The notes below the pieces were generated by a model. That model was given only the letters and a program-made list of their open reading frames with translations, searched no databases and was not told where the DNA came from. This document shows, piece by piece, positions 1 through 10,450 of a DNA stretch of 64,000 bases (position 1 is its first letter; every line of letters starts with the position of its first letter). A program made the translations under genes and the position numbers. The stretch lies in contig OX465281.1 of assembly GCA_949987705.1 (NCBI GenBank), forward strand, positions 142,896,876-142,960,875, in the 5' to 3' direction. The DNA comes from Thereva unica. Lineage: Eukaryota > Arthropoda > Insecta > Diptera > Therevidae.

Positions 1-98
1 TATGAGCAGAAAAGCGGCCCAAACCATCACTGTGCGTCCTTCGAAATTTCGGCTCCAAGGAACTTCAGGTGTTTTCTTAAGGTCATGCCAAAAGCATA
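1..98 (-). pseudogene. Tc1/mariner transposase fragment, cut by the window edge
   Basis: Read on the minus strand, this stretch is close to the Tc1-like segment at about 3594-3690. Both contain the coding for WHDLKKTPEVPWSRNF followed by a glycine/arginine-rich turn and V-M-[FV]-W. It stops just before the hAT element that begins at 110. Only the part between the first and second catalytic aspartates is present, and it may continue beyond the left edge. It points the opposite way from the piece at 3483, so the two are not simply halves of one insertion target. Confidence 0.75.
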
Positions 99-109
99 AA
101 TTGCTAAGT

Positions 110-3100
110 CAAGGGCGGATCCATGGCCCCCCCCTTCGAAACAAAAAAATAACAAAAAAAAAGATTTTTTTTCCAATGTAAAACAAGACAGATGAAATAA
201 AAATAAACACTTTTTATTTTGCAACATATCACAATAAAAATTTAATGATAAATACTTCAAAGTATGATGTTCAACCGTCGATTTTTTTTTGAAGCAAAGC
301 GGTCGATGACTTTTTGTATATTTACATTTATATCACGATGAATGTGCAAAAGAGCTAAACCTAACAGACGATCTTCAGTCATTGTACTGCGCAGCCAAGT
401 TTTGAGACGTCTCAAAGTTGAAAAATTTCTTTCCGAGGTAGCGTTGCTCGAGGCAATCGATAAAAAAATTTTTAACAGTTTATGACAATACGGAAAAATG
501 TCTTTATCACACGCCTTCAGAGCGCCAGAAACACTAAAGTTCACATCTAACCGACGACATCTCTCTTTCGACAATTTGACTTCTGACTCAAACTTTTGCA
601 GTGAATTATAAGTGTTGCCCTCAGAGAGTAGGACAGCATATTTATTCCAGAGTTTAGAGAGTGATGCGCTCAATGTTTGTGAATCTAATTGCAAAATATG
701 ATCAGGCAAGAGAACATTAAGCTCTAAGGCGTCTCTAGTTACTTTTTTGGATCTACTTTCAATGTCAGATATAATGTGATCTAATATAGGAATAAATATG
801 CTGACTCGAAAGTACTCCTCAGGCGAATCACTAGGATTGTTATCCCTATGAACTTGTCTCCCAACTCGCCTAGGTAAAACGATATCTATATCTAACTCCG
901 CGGCAGTCACGCTGACTCATTAGCAAATTTAAAGTCTAACGTCTTTTTCTGAAAGAGAACGCTGAGTGGGAGAGTCAAACTAAACAAGTGACTCACACAT
1001 TCGAGTGATATCAATAATTGACATGACAGCAACGATTTGAGGTAAATTTCGGCTTTAGGTGCAGACACAGAGTCATTCCAATTTGAAACTTTTTCTAGCG
1101 TGTCTATGATAAGTTGGAAATTTTCAGCGAACAGCAAAGCTGTATTATGTCGTTCAACCCATCGAGTCTCACAAAATTTACCTACTGACTTTTGTAAAAT
1201 TTGTTTCAAAACAAAACTCCTCTTCGCCGAACAATTGAAGAAAAATATCACCTCCTTTATAGTACCGAATAAATTTCTAGCGCTTGGCAAACTCATACTA
1301 TCGGAAATTGACAAATTCAAAGTATGATTATAACATGGAATTCGAACTGCGAATGGAGCAAACTTCATAATTTCGTTGACGGCTCCGTAAATATCAGAAA
1401 AATTAACGCTACACGTATCACAGCAAACGCCAACACAATATTCAATGTTGATATCGTTATCTCGCAAAATTTTCAGAACAGACTGTCCTAAATCAATGCC
1501 ACCAATTCTAGGTTCAGTATCAGCGTCGACATTTTCACCGTAGTTCATCTGATGTAAATCGAAAAAACCAATGAAATCCTCTCGTGGATCTTCCTCATAA
1601 ACATATCGCAAAGCAACGCTTACTTGAGAGATTTTTGAGACGTCAGTCGTTTCATCAAAACTTACAGAATACACTCCCGTTTCTGCCAATCTTGATTTAA
1701 TTGTACACAAAATTTCTTCTCCACAACAATCAATAACTTCATTTTGAATTGTTTTTGAAATGTAAGTCGCGTTCTCGGGAGCTGATGTCAAATGCTCTTC
1801 TAACACAGTGTCACCTGCGCGGATTCTTAACTTTAACATTTCACGAAAATTCCCTTCATTTCCTGCGTCTAAATTCTCTAATAAATCTCCGTCGTCTCTG
1901 TGCCCTCTCAAGGCTACGTTTTGCCTACCTAATGTTAGAATTGTATCAATAATCGGAACTAATTTTTTTCGATTCTCCTCAATCTTTTTTCGACGATTTT
2001 CTGATAAAGAATCAACAATGTTTACATTTTGTACAACATGTTGCAAAAAAAGTTTCCCTTTTTCAACTGCTTCTCGGTGATAGGCGCGATTCTGGTGATT
2101 TTCTAAATCACCCTCTTTACCAAGTAATTTGGCAAATTTTTTTAACGGAGTTTTAACTAAAACATTTCCCTGACAAGAGCTAGTAGCAAAAATAGCGCAA
2201 TATTTACAAAAAAGACCTTGTTCCGACGGAGAGAAAACTAACCAGGAGTACGCATCCAAATGGCTCTGATTGATGTATCGCTTAACTACCTTGTCACCCT
2301 TATTGTGCTCGGAATACGGAAACTTGTAGTTTTGAGGAGGACAAAAAGGATTGTTCAATAGTTGCTTTTTCTCGGAATCACTCAAAATTTGATTCATGAA
2401 ACGCCCAATGTCATTTTCATGGACTGATATTGTCGAAACATTGGGAGGTTGACGCGGCGGATCGTTTGCAAGAGCCGCTGAAGAAGGACCAGCAGTTTCG
2501 TTATCCTCACAATCCCTAACATTTTCTAATGTTACGCTTGGAATTTCTAAAATGAAAAATTAACAAGTATTGCGGATCTACATATTTTAATCAAGTGAAA
2601 AGAGTTTCGAATGTATTTCAGTAATAATGATACCTGCAACGTGTGATTCTGAAGCAACTTGAGAAACTGGTCGTCTTGGGAAAAAATTATGTAAAGTTTT
2701 TTGTCGTTTGTTTGAAAAAGAATGCATGGTGATGTCATTAAGAAACGAATTATTTTTCTAAAAAAGAAAAAAAACAACAACAATCAAAAATGTGTATAAA
2801 TCAAAAAAATGTTAAAACAATTCAAATTGTGATAAGATTCAAATTTGCACACTAACCTAGAAAGTTTAAATGGCCTTATCTATCACTCAGTATCTTCAAT
2901 TAATCTTGTTCTTTTTCTAGAACTTTATTTTTCATTTATAATGGCCTCTCAATTATCAAACTATATTAAATGTCGCAAAACGATGCAAATCTCTTGACTC
3001 ACACTGAAGCCAAACGTAACGAAATTTTTTTAAAGAAGAACAGTGAAAAAACAGCCGTGCTCTTCCAAATCTAAACTCAGACTGACGCTAAAACTATTTC

Positions 3101-3482
3101 AAAATCTAACCGAATTTCTTTTACATAATTACCGTCTTTTCTTATATAAATGCAAATATACAATCAAATATTATTTCTCAGAATATTGTTGCGTTGTTTT
3201 CTCTTCGTCTTTTGTTATTTCTTCTGAACTCATTTTATTGCCTTTTTCCGGCCAAAACCAACAACAACACACAACATTATCCTTTTACATAAATTTGTCA
3301 GTCATTCTACATACAAAGGATTTGAGGCGTAAATTTAGGCCAACTCTGCGTTTTTACAATTCTCTGCCTTGTTGCCAACAATCATATTATAATTCTTTCC
3401 TAACGACTTTAGTAATTTTCTAATATTTATATAAATAAATATAAATGGCCCCCCCTGTAAAAAGTTTCTAGATCCGCCTTTG
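110..3482 (-). mobile_element. hAT DNA transposon with 8-bp target duplication
   Basis: The left end begins CAAGGGCGGATCC and the right end, read in reverse, begins CAAAGGCGGATCT, giving a short imperfect inverted repeat of the hAT type. The flanking octamers are TGCTAAGT (102-109) and TGCTAAGG (3483-3490), matching at 7 of 8 bases, which is the hAT duplication length. The element holds one transposase gene on the minus strand. About 600 bases between exon 1 and the right end are AT-rich with no other gene. Confidence 0.85.
257..2727 (-). pseudogene. hAT transposase (ZMYM1-like), two exons, one frameshift
   Basis: The protein would cut and paste its own element in the nucleus. Exon 1 starts at an ATG at 2727 and ends at 2634 on a GTATCA donor. 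An 87-base intron (2633-2547) ends in TTTTCATTTTAG. Exon 2 continues in frame for 49 codons before the methionine at 2397. The N-terminus has a TTF-type zinc finger (WLVFSPSEQGLFCKYCAIF). An RNase H-like core follows, with FDETTDVSKISQVSVALRYV, typical of DUF4371 hAT proteins. The C-terminus carries the dimerisation motif (SNATSERNFSTLRRLKTWLR and ALLHIHRDI). Near 907-925 the frame shifts, and compared with relatives some linker residues between core and dimerisation domain seem missing. The gene is therefore inactive as read. Family assignment is confident; the splice model is inferred from consensus sites and phase. Confidence 0.85.
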
Positions 3483-4102
3483 TGCTAAGGCTAAAATTTG
3501 CAGAGAATGTAATGTCATGGGACAAGGAATGGCGAAATGTTATTTTTTCTGATGAAAAAAAATTTAATCTCGACGGGCCAGATGGCTGCCAATACTTTTG
3601 GCATGATCTTAAGAAAACACCTGAAGTTCCTTGGAGCCGAAATTTTGGAGGAGGCACAGTGATGTTTTGGACCGCTTTTTATGCTCGTACAAAGAGTCTT
3701 TTTTGTTGGATAACTACCCGGATGTATGCTGAAGACTACATTGCCCTTTTGGACAATGCTTTAGTCGTATTGGGTGAGAATGCACATGGCGATAATTGGA
3801 CATTTCAACAGGATAATGCACCCATCCACAAAGCGAGAGCTTCACTAAAGTGGTTTGAGGAGCAGCAGATCCCAGTTTTGGATTGGCCGGCACGCTCTTC
3901 TGATCTAAATCCCATAGAAAACCTTTGGGGAATTGTAGTCAAGAAGGTTTATGCCCATGGAAGGCAATCTGAAAATGTAGAATCGCTCAAAATAAGCATT
4001 TAACATGCTTGGAATTCAATTCCGGAGGAAATGCTCCACACATTAGTGGCGAGTATGACAAAAAGAATTTTTCCAGTCATAAAAACAACGGAGAATCGAT
4101 TA
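3483..4102 (+). pseudogene. Tc1-like DDE transposase, C-terminal two thirds
   Basis: Three DDE/DD34E landmarks are visible: IFSDEKKFNLDGPDG with the first aspartate, QQDNAPIHKA with the second, and WPARSSDLNPIENLWG with the glutamate. This is the usual Tc1 catalytic core. The N-terminal paired-type DNA-binding domain is absent because the fragment begins at the hAT boundary. An in-frame TAA at 4001-4003 interrupts the frame, which otherwise continues about 32 codons to a TAA at 4100-4102. The protein is therefore both truncated and carries a nonsense change. Confidence 0.85.
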
Positions 4103-4161
4103 AATATTAAATAAAGTTCTTTTATAGCAATAAGAACCCTTTTTTCTTTATATTGTTTACT

Positions 4162-4383
4162 GAACTTAAATCAATTTCGCACTAAAAATGCTTCAAATTG
4201 AAATGCTTTTACTTCCGGTATGCATTTTACCGTTATTAAGAGAGCTAGCGATATAATTTTTTTACCACTTATTCGCAACCCCTAGAAAGGCAACTATGTT
4301 AAAATTCAGGTTTCCACAACAAAATGGGGCTGAGGAAAACGCTCTGAAACATAGAAGTGTTAGGTGAACTTAAATCAATTTCG
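4162..4383. repeat. Pair of 18-bp direct repeats (transposase-site type)
   Basis: GAACTTAAATCAATTTCG occurs at 4162-4179 and again at 4366-4383, spaced about 204 bases start to start, both at the right end of the Tc1 element. In IR/DR-type Tc1 elements such inner and outer repeats are the transposase binding sites; that role is inferred here. Confidence 0.65.
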
Positions 4384-4393
4384 GGCACTGCAT

Positions 4394-6065
4394 ATAGTTC
4401 TAATGAATCTCGAAATTTAAAGAAAAATTTGAAAGAAATTAACGATCAATGTATCTTGAATATATTTAAGCATAAAGAAGCTTATTGTAACTTTAAAATA
4501 TTCAAAATACCCGTAGTAACAGAAATTAGAAGCGGTCTTGTAATAACCAAAAATTTAAAGAAAACTAAAATTAACCAAAATTGTAATGATTTTGAAACGA
4601 TTATTGAAGGTACGAACCTAATAAAGTTTGAAAAATGCCAAATAATTATTAGTAATATAACTTATAAAAATTTCGCAATCGAACTCAAAGAAAATATAAT
4701 TTTACCGAATAATAATGTTTTTATTAAAGAAAAAGCAAATAATTTTGAACTAATTTTTGATAAATTGCATCTAGAAAATATTGAAAATAATAGAAAAAAT
4801 ATAAAAGAAATACAATATATGAATAAAATTGAAAAATTCATTTATGATCCAATAAAAACCATAATAATTTTTAACTTCCCAGTATAGGAAGTTATTGTAA
4901 TCGGTCCGAAAATCGAAATCGAAAATTTCAACGTATGTATTTTCATCTTTCAAGGTCCCAGGAGCATTTTAAGCAAAAAATTGGGAGGAAGTATGTGTGT
5001 GTGTGTGTATGTGCGTACGGATGTGGTCATTTTTTCCTGCGGGATATCGTCCGAACCAAAACTGACATCGACTTCGTTGAGGTGTCGTTCGAAGCGTATT
5101 AACCGGAATATGATCTGAAAAGATTTTCATGAAATTCGGTCCAGTCGTTTTTTTGTTTAAGCGACGTAAGTGATTTTTGTACCTGCACGATATCGCCCGA
5201 ACCACGAAAGATATTGACTTACTTGAGGTGCCGTTCGAAACGTATTAGCGACAATATAATCTGAAAAGATTTTTATAATATTCGGTCCAGTGGTTTTTTG
5301 GTTTAAATGACTTAAGTGATTTTTGTACCTGCACGATATCGCGCGAACTATAAAAGATATCGACTTAGATGACGTGCCGTTCGAAGCGTATTAACCGAAA
5401 TATGATCTGAAAAGATTTTCATGAAATTCGGTGGAGCCGTTTTTTTGTTTAAGCGACGTAAGTGATTTTTGTACCTGCACGATATCGCCCGAACCACGAA
5501 AGATATTGACTTACTTGAGGTGCCGTTCGAAGTGTATTAGCGACAATATAATCTGAAAAGATTTTTATAATATTCGGTCCAGCGGTTTTTGGTTTAAATG
5601 ACTTAAGTGATTTTTGTACCTGCACGATACCGCGCGAACTAAAAACTATATCGACTTCATTGAGGTGCCGAAAAACATTAATACATCAATTTTATATACA
5701 TTTTCGTCATCCTAATCTTGTAAGTGCGCACATTTAGTTTGACATTTTAGCGAAAATATTGATAAACAATTGTGACAAATTCTCGGTATTATAGATATAT
5801 TCTATGTATATTGCCAATTGTTCATTTATTATTAAAATATCCAATCATATATTCAACATCCATCATACTGGGAAGTTGATCGTGTGGACCGAAAGGGTCG
5901 AACCCACATCCCAACTAGTTTTTTCTTATTGGTGTAACAATATATACTTTTAAATTTTGTTGTAAGAAAAATACCACCATTAAGATAACTACGTCGGAGC
6001 CTCCGTCAAACGGTGCGGGAATTAAAGAATCGGATGAAACAAGCCCTAGTCATAACATATTTTAA
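4394..6065 (+). pseudogene. Env-like fragment of an errantivirus (Gypsy-type) element, split by an insertion
   Basis: This is an old remnant of an LTR-element envelope gene. The first part (about 4394-4872) is an open frame with spaced cysteines, N-glycosylation-type sites and an alternating polar/hydrophobic pattern. That pattern resembles the membrane-proximal ectodomain of insect errantivirus Env. It is cut in a hydrophobic run by the repeat at 4873-5918. On the far side (5919-6065) the frame resumes with a hydrophobic stretch, two adjacent cysteines, basic residues and a polar tail ending in TAA, as expected for a membrane anchor with cytoplasmic tail. The 5' part is lost at the Tc1 junction, so no complete product exists. 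Assignment rests on pattern and layout, not a database search. Confidence 0.55.
4873..5918 (+). mobile_element. Helentron-like non-autonomous repeat, copy 1
   Basis: The left end begins AACTTCCCAGTAT (4873-4885) and the same 13 bases occur inverted near the right end (5865-5877). After the inverted copy comes an imperfect hairpin built on GACC-GAAAG-GGTC, and then the terminus CATCCCAACTAG followed by T. The core is a run of about 140-150 bp tandem units with the phrase GTGATTTTTGTACCTGCACG. Subterminal inverted repeats, internal minisatellite, 3' hairpin, no target duplication and insertion next to T runs fit Helentron-associated (HINE-like) elements. Copy 2 lies at 33826-35243, and a Rep-bearing relative with the same terminus ends at 50176. 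Confidence 0.6.
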
Positions 6066-6885
6066 AGAAATTAAAAGGAATATTTTTATACCTTCCAAGA
6101 AAAACCCTTTTAATCTTATCATTGCACTTCATTTTCTTCGCGTTAAAAATTTCGACTTACACTTGCATCTCCATTGTCGCGATATATTAAGTTACATTTT
6201 TTAAATACTTGGAAGTGATCTCTTCGGAGGTCTGCCCAAAGTCTAGTAATAACAAGTCTTTCATCTTCATACAAAATTTTCACCCGGTTGGTTGTGTGCG
6301 TGCATATATGAACATCACTGCTGAGCAAAACTCAACGCATACTTCGTGAATTCAGCGAGACAAAGCCAGATTCTGTCTTTACGATAAAGTATGCAGAACA
6401 GAAAAGGAAAGAAAATTGAATCAGCTGTCAAAATTGAAGTCATCAAAACAAACGAGCAAATATGCACCAATACATCAACATTATCCCTATAGAAACTCAT
6501 AAAATTTTCTGTTGTTTAGTTGTATGCTAGCGCTTATAAAAATATTGCATTCTCTCTCTGATAGCCTGACATCGTCATTTGAAGAACTTATGCATATAGC
6601 TGTTCGCCTTTCACTCATTAACCATATGAAGGTGAAAGACTTGTTAATTTCTAGACTTTGGGTCTACCCAGCACGTTGCATTGTAACGTGACTGTAAAAT
6701 GTTTGCGCCTTAAGTAATTAATTATTATTTTGAGTCTCAGTCTACTTTTCGTGTTCAAGGGTTACTTACGTAGTTATCTTTAAAGCTATAAAAATTAAAG
6801 TTATATTAATAAAAATTAATAACTTTTAATATAAAAGGAAGTGTTATAATTCTTATAAATCTCTTCCATGTGAACGTCGATACTT
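6066..6885. other. Non-coding stretch, possibly the 3' LTR of the env-bearing element
   Basis: About 800 bases directly follow the env stop codon, with no coding I can support. The position is where a purine tract and 3' LTR would be expected, and GAGTCTCAGTC near 6730 resembles an insect initiator. I could not find matching LTR borders because the 5' LTR is not in the window. Confidence 0.3.
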
Positions 6886-7724
6886 TGAATGATAGACTCC
6901 GGAGAAGTATGATAGGGCAAAAATTTTGCGCAGAGGTTTAGCCAAAGGCGACGCGCATTGTTTTAAGACGATAGGGGGTATATTATCGGGTCCAGTGTAT
7001 TTGTTGGCATCGATCTCCTTGAGGCACCTGTACACCTCGCGAGTCCTGAAGAATACCCTGTCCATTGAATGAACATTATGCTCGGAAACAGGCGGTAACA
7101 CATCAGTTTCGGGTAAAAAAGAATTTGAAGCGAACAGATGCTAGTAAATTGGCCTTGGATATGCTGTAGGTTATAACCTTCTCAATGTGGATAAAGGAAG
7201 TGGTTGAAGTTGTAGTGAAATTCTTCTTAAATTACCAGAAGTTTTTGCTACCGGATGTTGCATTAAGGAGTTTATTTCTCAATTTGCTGTCAAATAAGAT
7301 TTTGACTTTCTTGATGGTGGCTTTACAAGAATTTCTTTGTTGAATGTACTCTAAACGGCGCGATTCACTCGGGAAACTCTAGTATGCTTGGAAGGCGGCT
7401 TCTTTAGTTTTAATTGCATTCATACACTCCAGATTAAACCATCTGTTGAGCCTAGTCTTCACAGATTTGGGAATGAACAAATGCATTCCTGCCTGTATGA
7501 TCCTGGTGGTACGGGTAGCGGCATAGTTGACGTTTTTATTTCGGAAACACAGGTCCCAGTCAGTAGATTGGAAAAAATTAATAAGCCCCAGCCAATTGGC
7601 CTTCCCATAATGCCATACAGTTCTTCCAACTGGTTTGGGAGGGGTGGGAAATTCGAATGGGAAGTTAGCGCTGACTAGGCAGTGGTCCGAATTGCCAAGA
7701 GGTGAATCAACTTCAACGGAGTAA

Positions 7725-9324
7725 AGCCCCCCATACACGGTCAAATCGGCTGTACATCAATGCTGTACAACCAAAAATGTGATATCCCACAACTGTGCTT
7801 TTTTGTTGTACAACTTCATTTTATGTGCGGTCGCGAAAGGGTTAACATGGGTAATAACCAGCAGCTAAAATTATTGTTATCAATGATGGTGATAGACATT
7901 TTCTCCGAAGAAAAAAAGCAAGAAAAAGAAGAAGTCTATGGACCAAAGAATGGCTCTTGAAACGGCAAAAATATTCTCACGTTAACTTATTAAAAGAGTT
8001 ACAAGAGACATCCATGGAGGATTTAAAAAATTTCCTCAGAATGGATGAAAAAAAAAATACTATAAATTATTGGAATTAGTGACAACTCTTATCAAAAAAG
8101 AAAATAATATGACGCGGTCCATGTTTTGAAGATCTTAAATATTTAACCGCAATATCTCCTCAGAGTTTAGGAGTAATTATAATGGAGATGTGAGTCATAA
8201 AATTTGCAATAAGATTCAAGAATGATTTTTGTTGTATCTTTACCTCAGAGCTGGACAACATCGAACAACAACCTTTTTCCTACACGCTCTTGCGGCAGTG
8301 AGTTGCGTTCGTCCTACTCGGCTTTTTCGGCTTCCAAGTGCCAGGCTCTGCTTTACTTGTTCTTTACCTAAAAAGGTAATATTTTCCCTACCTAAAGGGT
8401 TATGTAAGTTTTTTTACGTAAAAACCTGCAATGGAATAAATTAAATGATGCATTTTTTGAGTGTAAATTGAGCTATTTTCCTAGAAAAGGAAATATTAGT
8501 CCTCCCTGCAAATTTCCGTAAATTTACAAACACCCCAAAAGAAAACGAAATAAAAAATTTCCGATTTGCCAAGTTTGGGGATGTTTATGTTATCAGAGAT
8601 TTTAGAATTGTAGAAATGACATTTAGAAATTTACTATTTGCCGCTCACGAATAATCCATATGCATCAAAATTTATTTAAATAATAGCTTTGTTCGAAATT
8701 AAATAAAACGAGAGGATTTCATTAAAAGTAAACTTCTGAAGGACGTGTTTCGATGTTCTTCAACTAAAGAAGGATGAATTACAACCAGGAATCGTAACTC
8801 TTACAATAGAAAAAATCAGAAATTAATACTTATTTTGAAATATATGATTTAAGACAACAGTAACAGTTAAATTTGAGCAAAAATAATAAAAGTTATTTTT
8901 AACTAAAGTTTTTAACTTACAACAAAAGAAATATTATTTGAAAAGATTTCTTTAGAATGCAATCATATGTTTTTTATTTAATTTAAAGGATTTCATATTT
9001 TACAAAGACTTTGTTTCTTCTTTTTTGAAATCCAAAAATTCATTGAAAATTTTTAAAATTACAATCCTGCTAATGAATTATGTTTAATGTAATGTTTTTC
9101 GATGTTCGGTTGGAGCACTACGCCACTACTTTCATGCATGTTGGAGCACCGGTGACCACGCCTCCAAAAAATCCAACCACGCCTTCAAAAAATCAAACCT
9201 AGTTTGATTTTCGTCAAGCCGATTGACGTACCAATTTTTGGTCGGCCGACCGGCCCACTATCGATAGTTTTGGTTGTACATCCGCCCTTCGATGTACATC
9301 CAATTTGACCGTGTACGGGCCCCT
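7725..9324 (+). mobile_element. PIF/Harbinger-type DNA element, decayed, 3-bp TAA duplication
   Basis: The ends are inverted repeats of about 30 bp containing CCATACACGGTCAAAT and GATGTACATC. The flanking triplets are TAA at 7722-7724 and TAA at 9325-9327. Removing the element and one triplet restores an open LINE reading frame across the junction, which confirms the borders. The 1.6 kb interior has one recognisable coding trace near its left end and otherwise AT-rich non-coding sequence. The right end shares its last 100 or so bases with the MITE at 9844. Confidence 0.8.
7905..8115 (+). pseudogene. Harbinger transposase N-terminal remnant
   Basis: The frame contains SLWTKEWLLKRQKY, then NLLKELQETSMEDLKNFLRM, and after a one-base shift in an A run, YYKLLELVTTLIKKENN. 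This order (basic W-x-x-EWL, LL-x-EL, FLRM, LLELV-x-LI) is the N-terminal helical part of PIF/Harbinger transposases, just before the DDE domain. The catalytic domain is missing. The trace sits inside a Harbinger-like element whose TWA-type duplication agrees with the assignment. Confidence 0.6.
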
Positions 9325-9519
9325 TAACGCGCTGAATGAGAAGTTAGAAACAGATCAAGGAGATAGGTTCCTTGATCAGTCACATCAGGGACTCTTGTGG
9401 GATGATCCACAATTTGATGCAGGACCAAGATGCGAGAGAGGGTAGGAAGCAAGGGTCCTTACTTGCGCCGCTCGTCGCGTCGGTCCGGTCGTGTCTAATG
9501 AAGGGTGATTGATGCCTTA

Positions 9520-9834
9520 TGGGCCGTCCACACTACGCGGACTTAGTTCCCACGCGCTTTTCGCCGTACGGCCTCAGAAAAAAGCGCGCAGGAGCTTTAA
9601 ATCGTGAACAAATTGAGAAAACAAATCAATTTTCACATGAAAGGCCGTACGCGCTTCTGAAAAGCCCGCATTGTGTGGACGTAAAATATACCTTTTTAAG
9701 CATAGCCTTTTGTCCGTGCAGTTTGGTCGTGCTGCCTTTGCCATTAAAAATATCACAAAAATGCCATTAAACTCTATATGAAAAAAAGAGGCAAAAGCGC
9801 GTATGACCAAAGTCCGTGTAGTGTGGATGCACCA
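9520..9834. mobile_element. MITE, PIF/Harbinger-like, 315 bp
   Basis: Inverted repeats of about 25 bp (TGGGCCGTCCACACTACGCG at the left, TGGTGCATCCACACTACACG read inward from the right) enclose a non-coding core. TTA flanks both ends (517-519 and 835-837 of the 9 kb block). A TTA triplet is typical of PIF/Harbinger elements. The interior reads through as chance frames only. Confidence 0.75.
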
Positions 9835-9843
9835 TTAGCGTAA

Positions 9844-9998
9844 AGGCCCCCATACACGGTCAAATTGGATGTACATCGAAGCTCGGATGTACAACCAAAA
9901 CTATCGATTGTGGGCCGGTCGGCCGATCAAAATACATTGGGCTTATGGGTTTGATAAAAATCTGGATGTACATCCAATTTGACCGTGTATGGGGGCCT
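9844..9998. mobile_element. Short MITE, 155 bp, derived from the 7725-9324 family
   Basis: It begins AGGCCCCCATACACGG and ends with the inverted copy; the inverted repeat continues through GATGTACATC. Flanks are TAA on the left and TTA on the right. About 75 bases inside the left end, including the stretch with ACTATCGAT and GGCCGGTCGGCCG, match the inverted right end of the larger element. It looks like an internal-deletion or end-duplication derivative. Confidence 0.8.
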
Positions 9999-10178
9999 TT
10001 AGACTGCGCTCGTGTTTTTTTTCACTATTGTTTTTTTAATGTGGCTTCTGTGCACGTTTTTTGTTAGTTTTGCTTTTTGATATATCCACACTTTTTCCTT
10101 TTTTTGTTGTTGTTGTCGGCGCGCTCCCGGGACCGGAACAGCACACGTCCGTTCACTTTGTTGTCCTAGCCCAAAGTA
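9999..10178. other. Short non-coding spacer
   Basis: This stretch is T-rich with a GC-rich patch (GGCGCGCTCCCGGGACC near 10116). No coding or repeat ends are recognised. It separates the MITE cluster from the Harbinger element. Confidence 0.4.
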
Positions 10179-10450
10179 TTAGGCCCAAAACACATTCGGC
10201 GCTGCACACTTCACGCCGCCCGCTTCACAACTTCAAATAAAGGAGAATTCATTATTACTGCCACATTGACCGCTTCTTACTTCATGCTGCAATGAAGTAT
10301 GAAGTCAGCTTTGATCAATTTCCAAAATTTTGCAGCATGCAGCGTAAGTGCTGGCAAATTTAGAAAAAGAAATTGCAAAAACGGTCATGGCGACCGAACG
10401 AATATGGCATTCGTTATTTACTGTTTGCGGGATATAGTGACAAGATTAAA

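Larger units (their letters stand above)
3483..4392 (+). mobile_element. Tc1/mariner element, 5' truncated, with IR/DR right end
   Basis: This is the 3' part of a Tc1-like transposon beginning at the hAT junction. The right end reads, in reverse, CAGTGCCCGAAATTG, and its 18-bp inner block (4366-4383) is repeated in the same orientation at 4162-4179. That is the two-site arrangement called IR/DR in some Tc1 elements. The left inverted repeat is not in this fragment, so the exact right border (4390 or 4392, before a TA) is inferred. Confidence 0.7.
6885..9516 (-). mobile_element. Non-LTR retrotransposon (LINE) fragment, interrupted
   Basis: Minus-strand coding at 6885-7721 and 9325-9430 belongs to one LINE, with a Harbinger element between. 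Reading 5' to 3', the endonuclease end comes first (DHPTRVPDVTDQGTYLLDLF, then SPLGNSDHCLVS with the catalytic SDH). A linker with RWFNLECMNAIKTKEAA follows, then the start of the RT region (DANKYTGPDNIPPIVLKQCA). The same linker and RT sequences recur in the copy at 61797-64000, so they are one family. Several frameshifts are present and most of the RT is missing. The clade (Jockey superfamily or CR1-like) is not resolved. The part from about 9430 to 9516 has no clear match. Confidence 0.75.
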
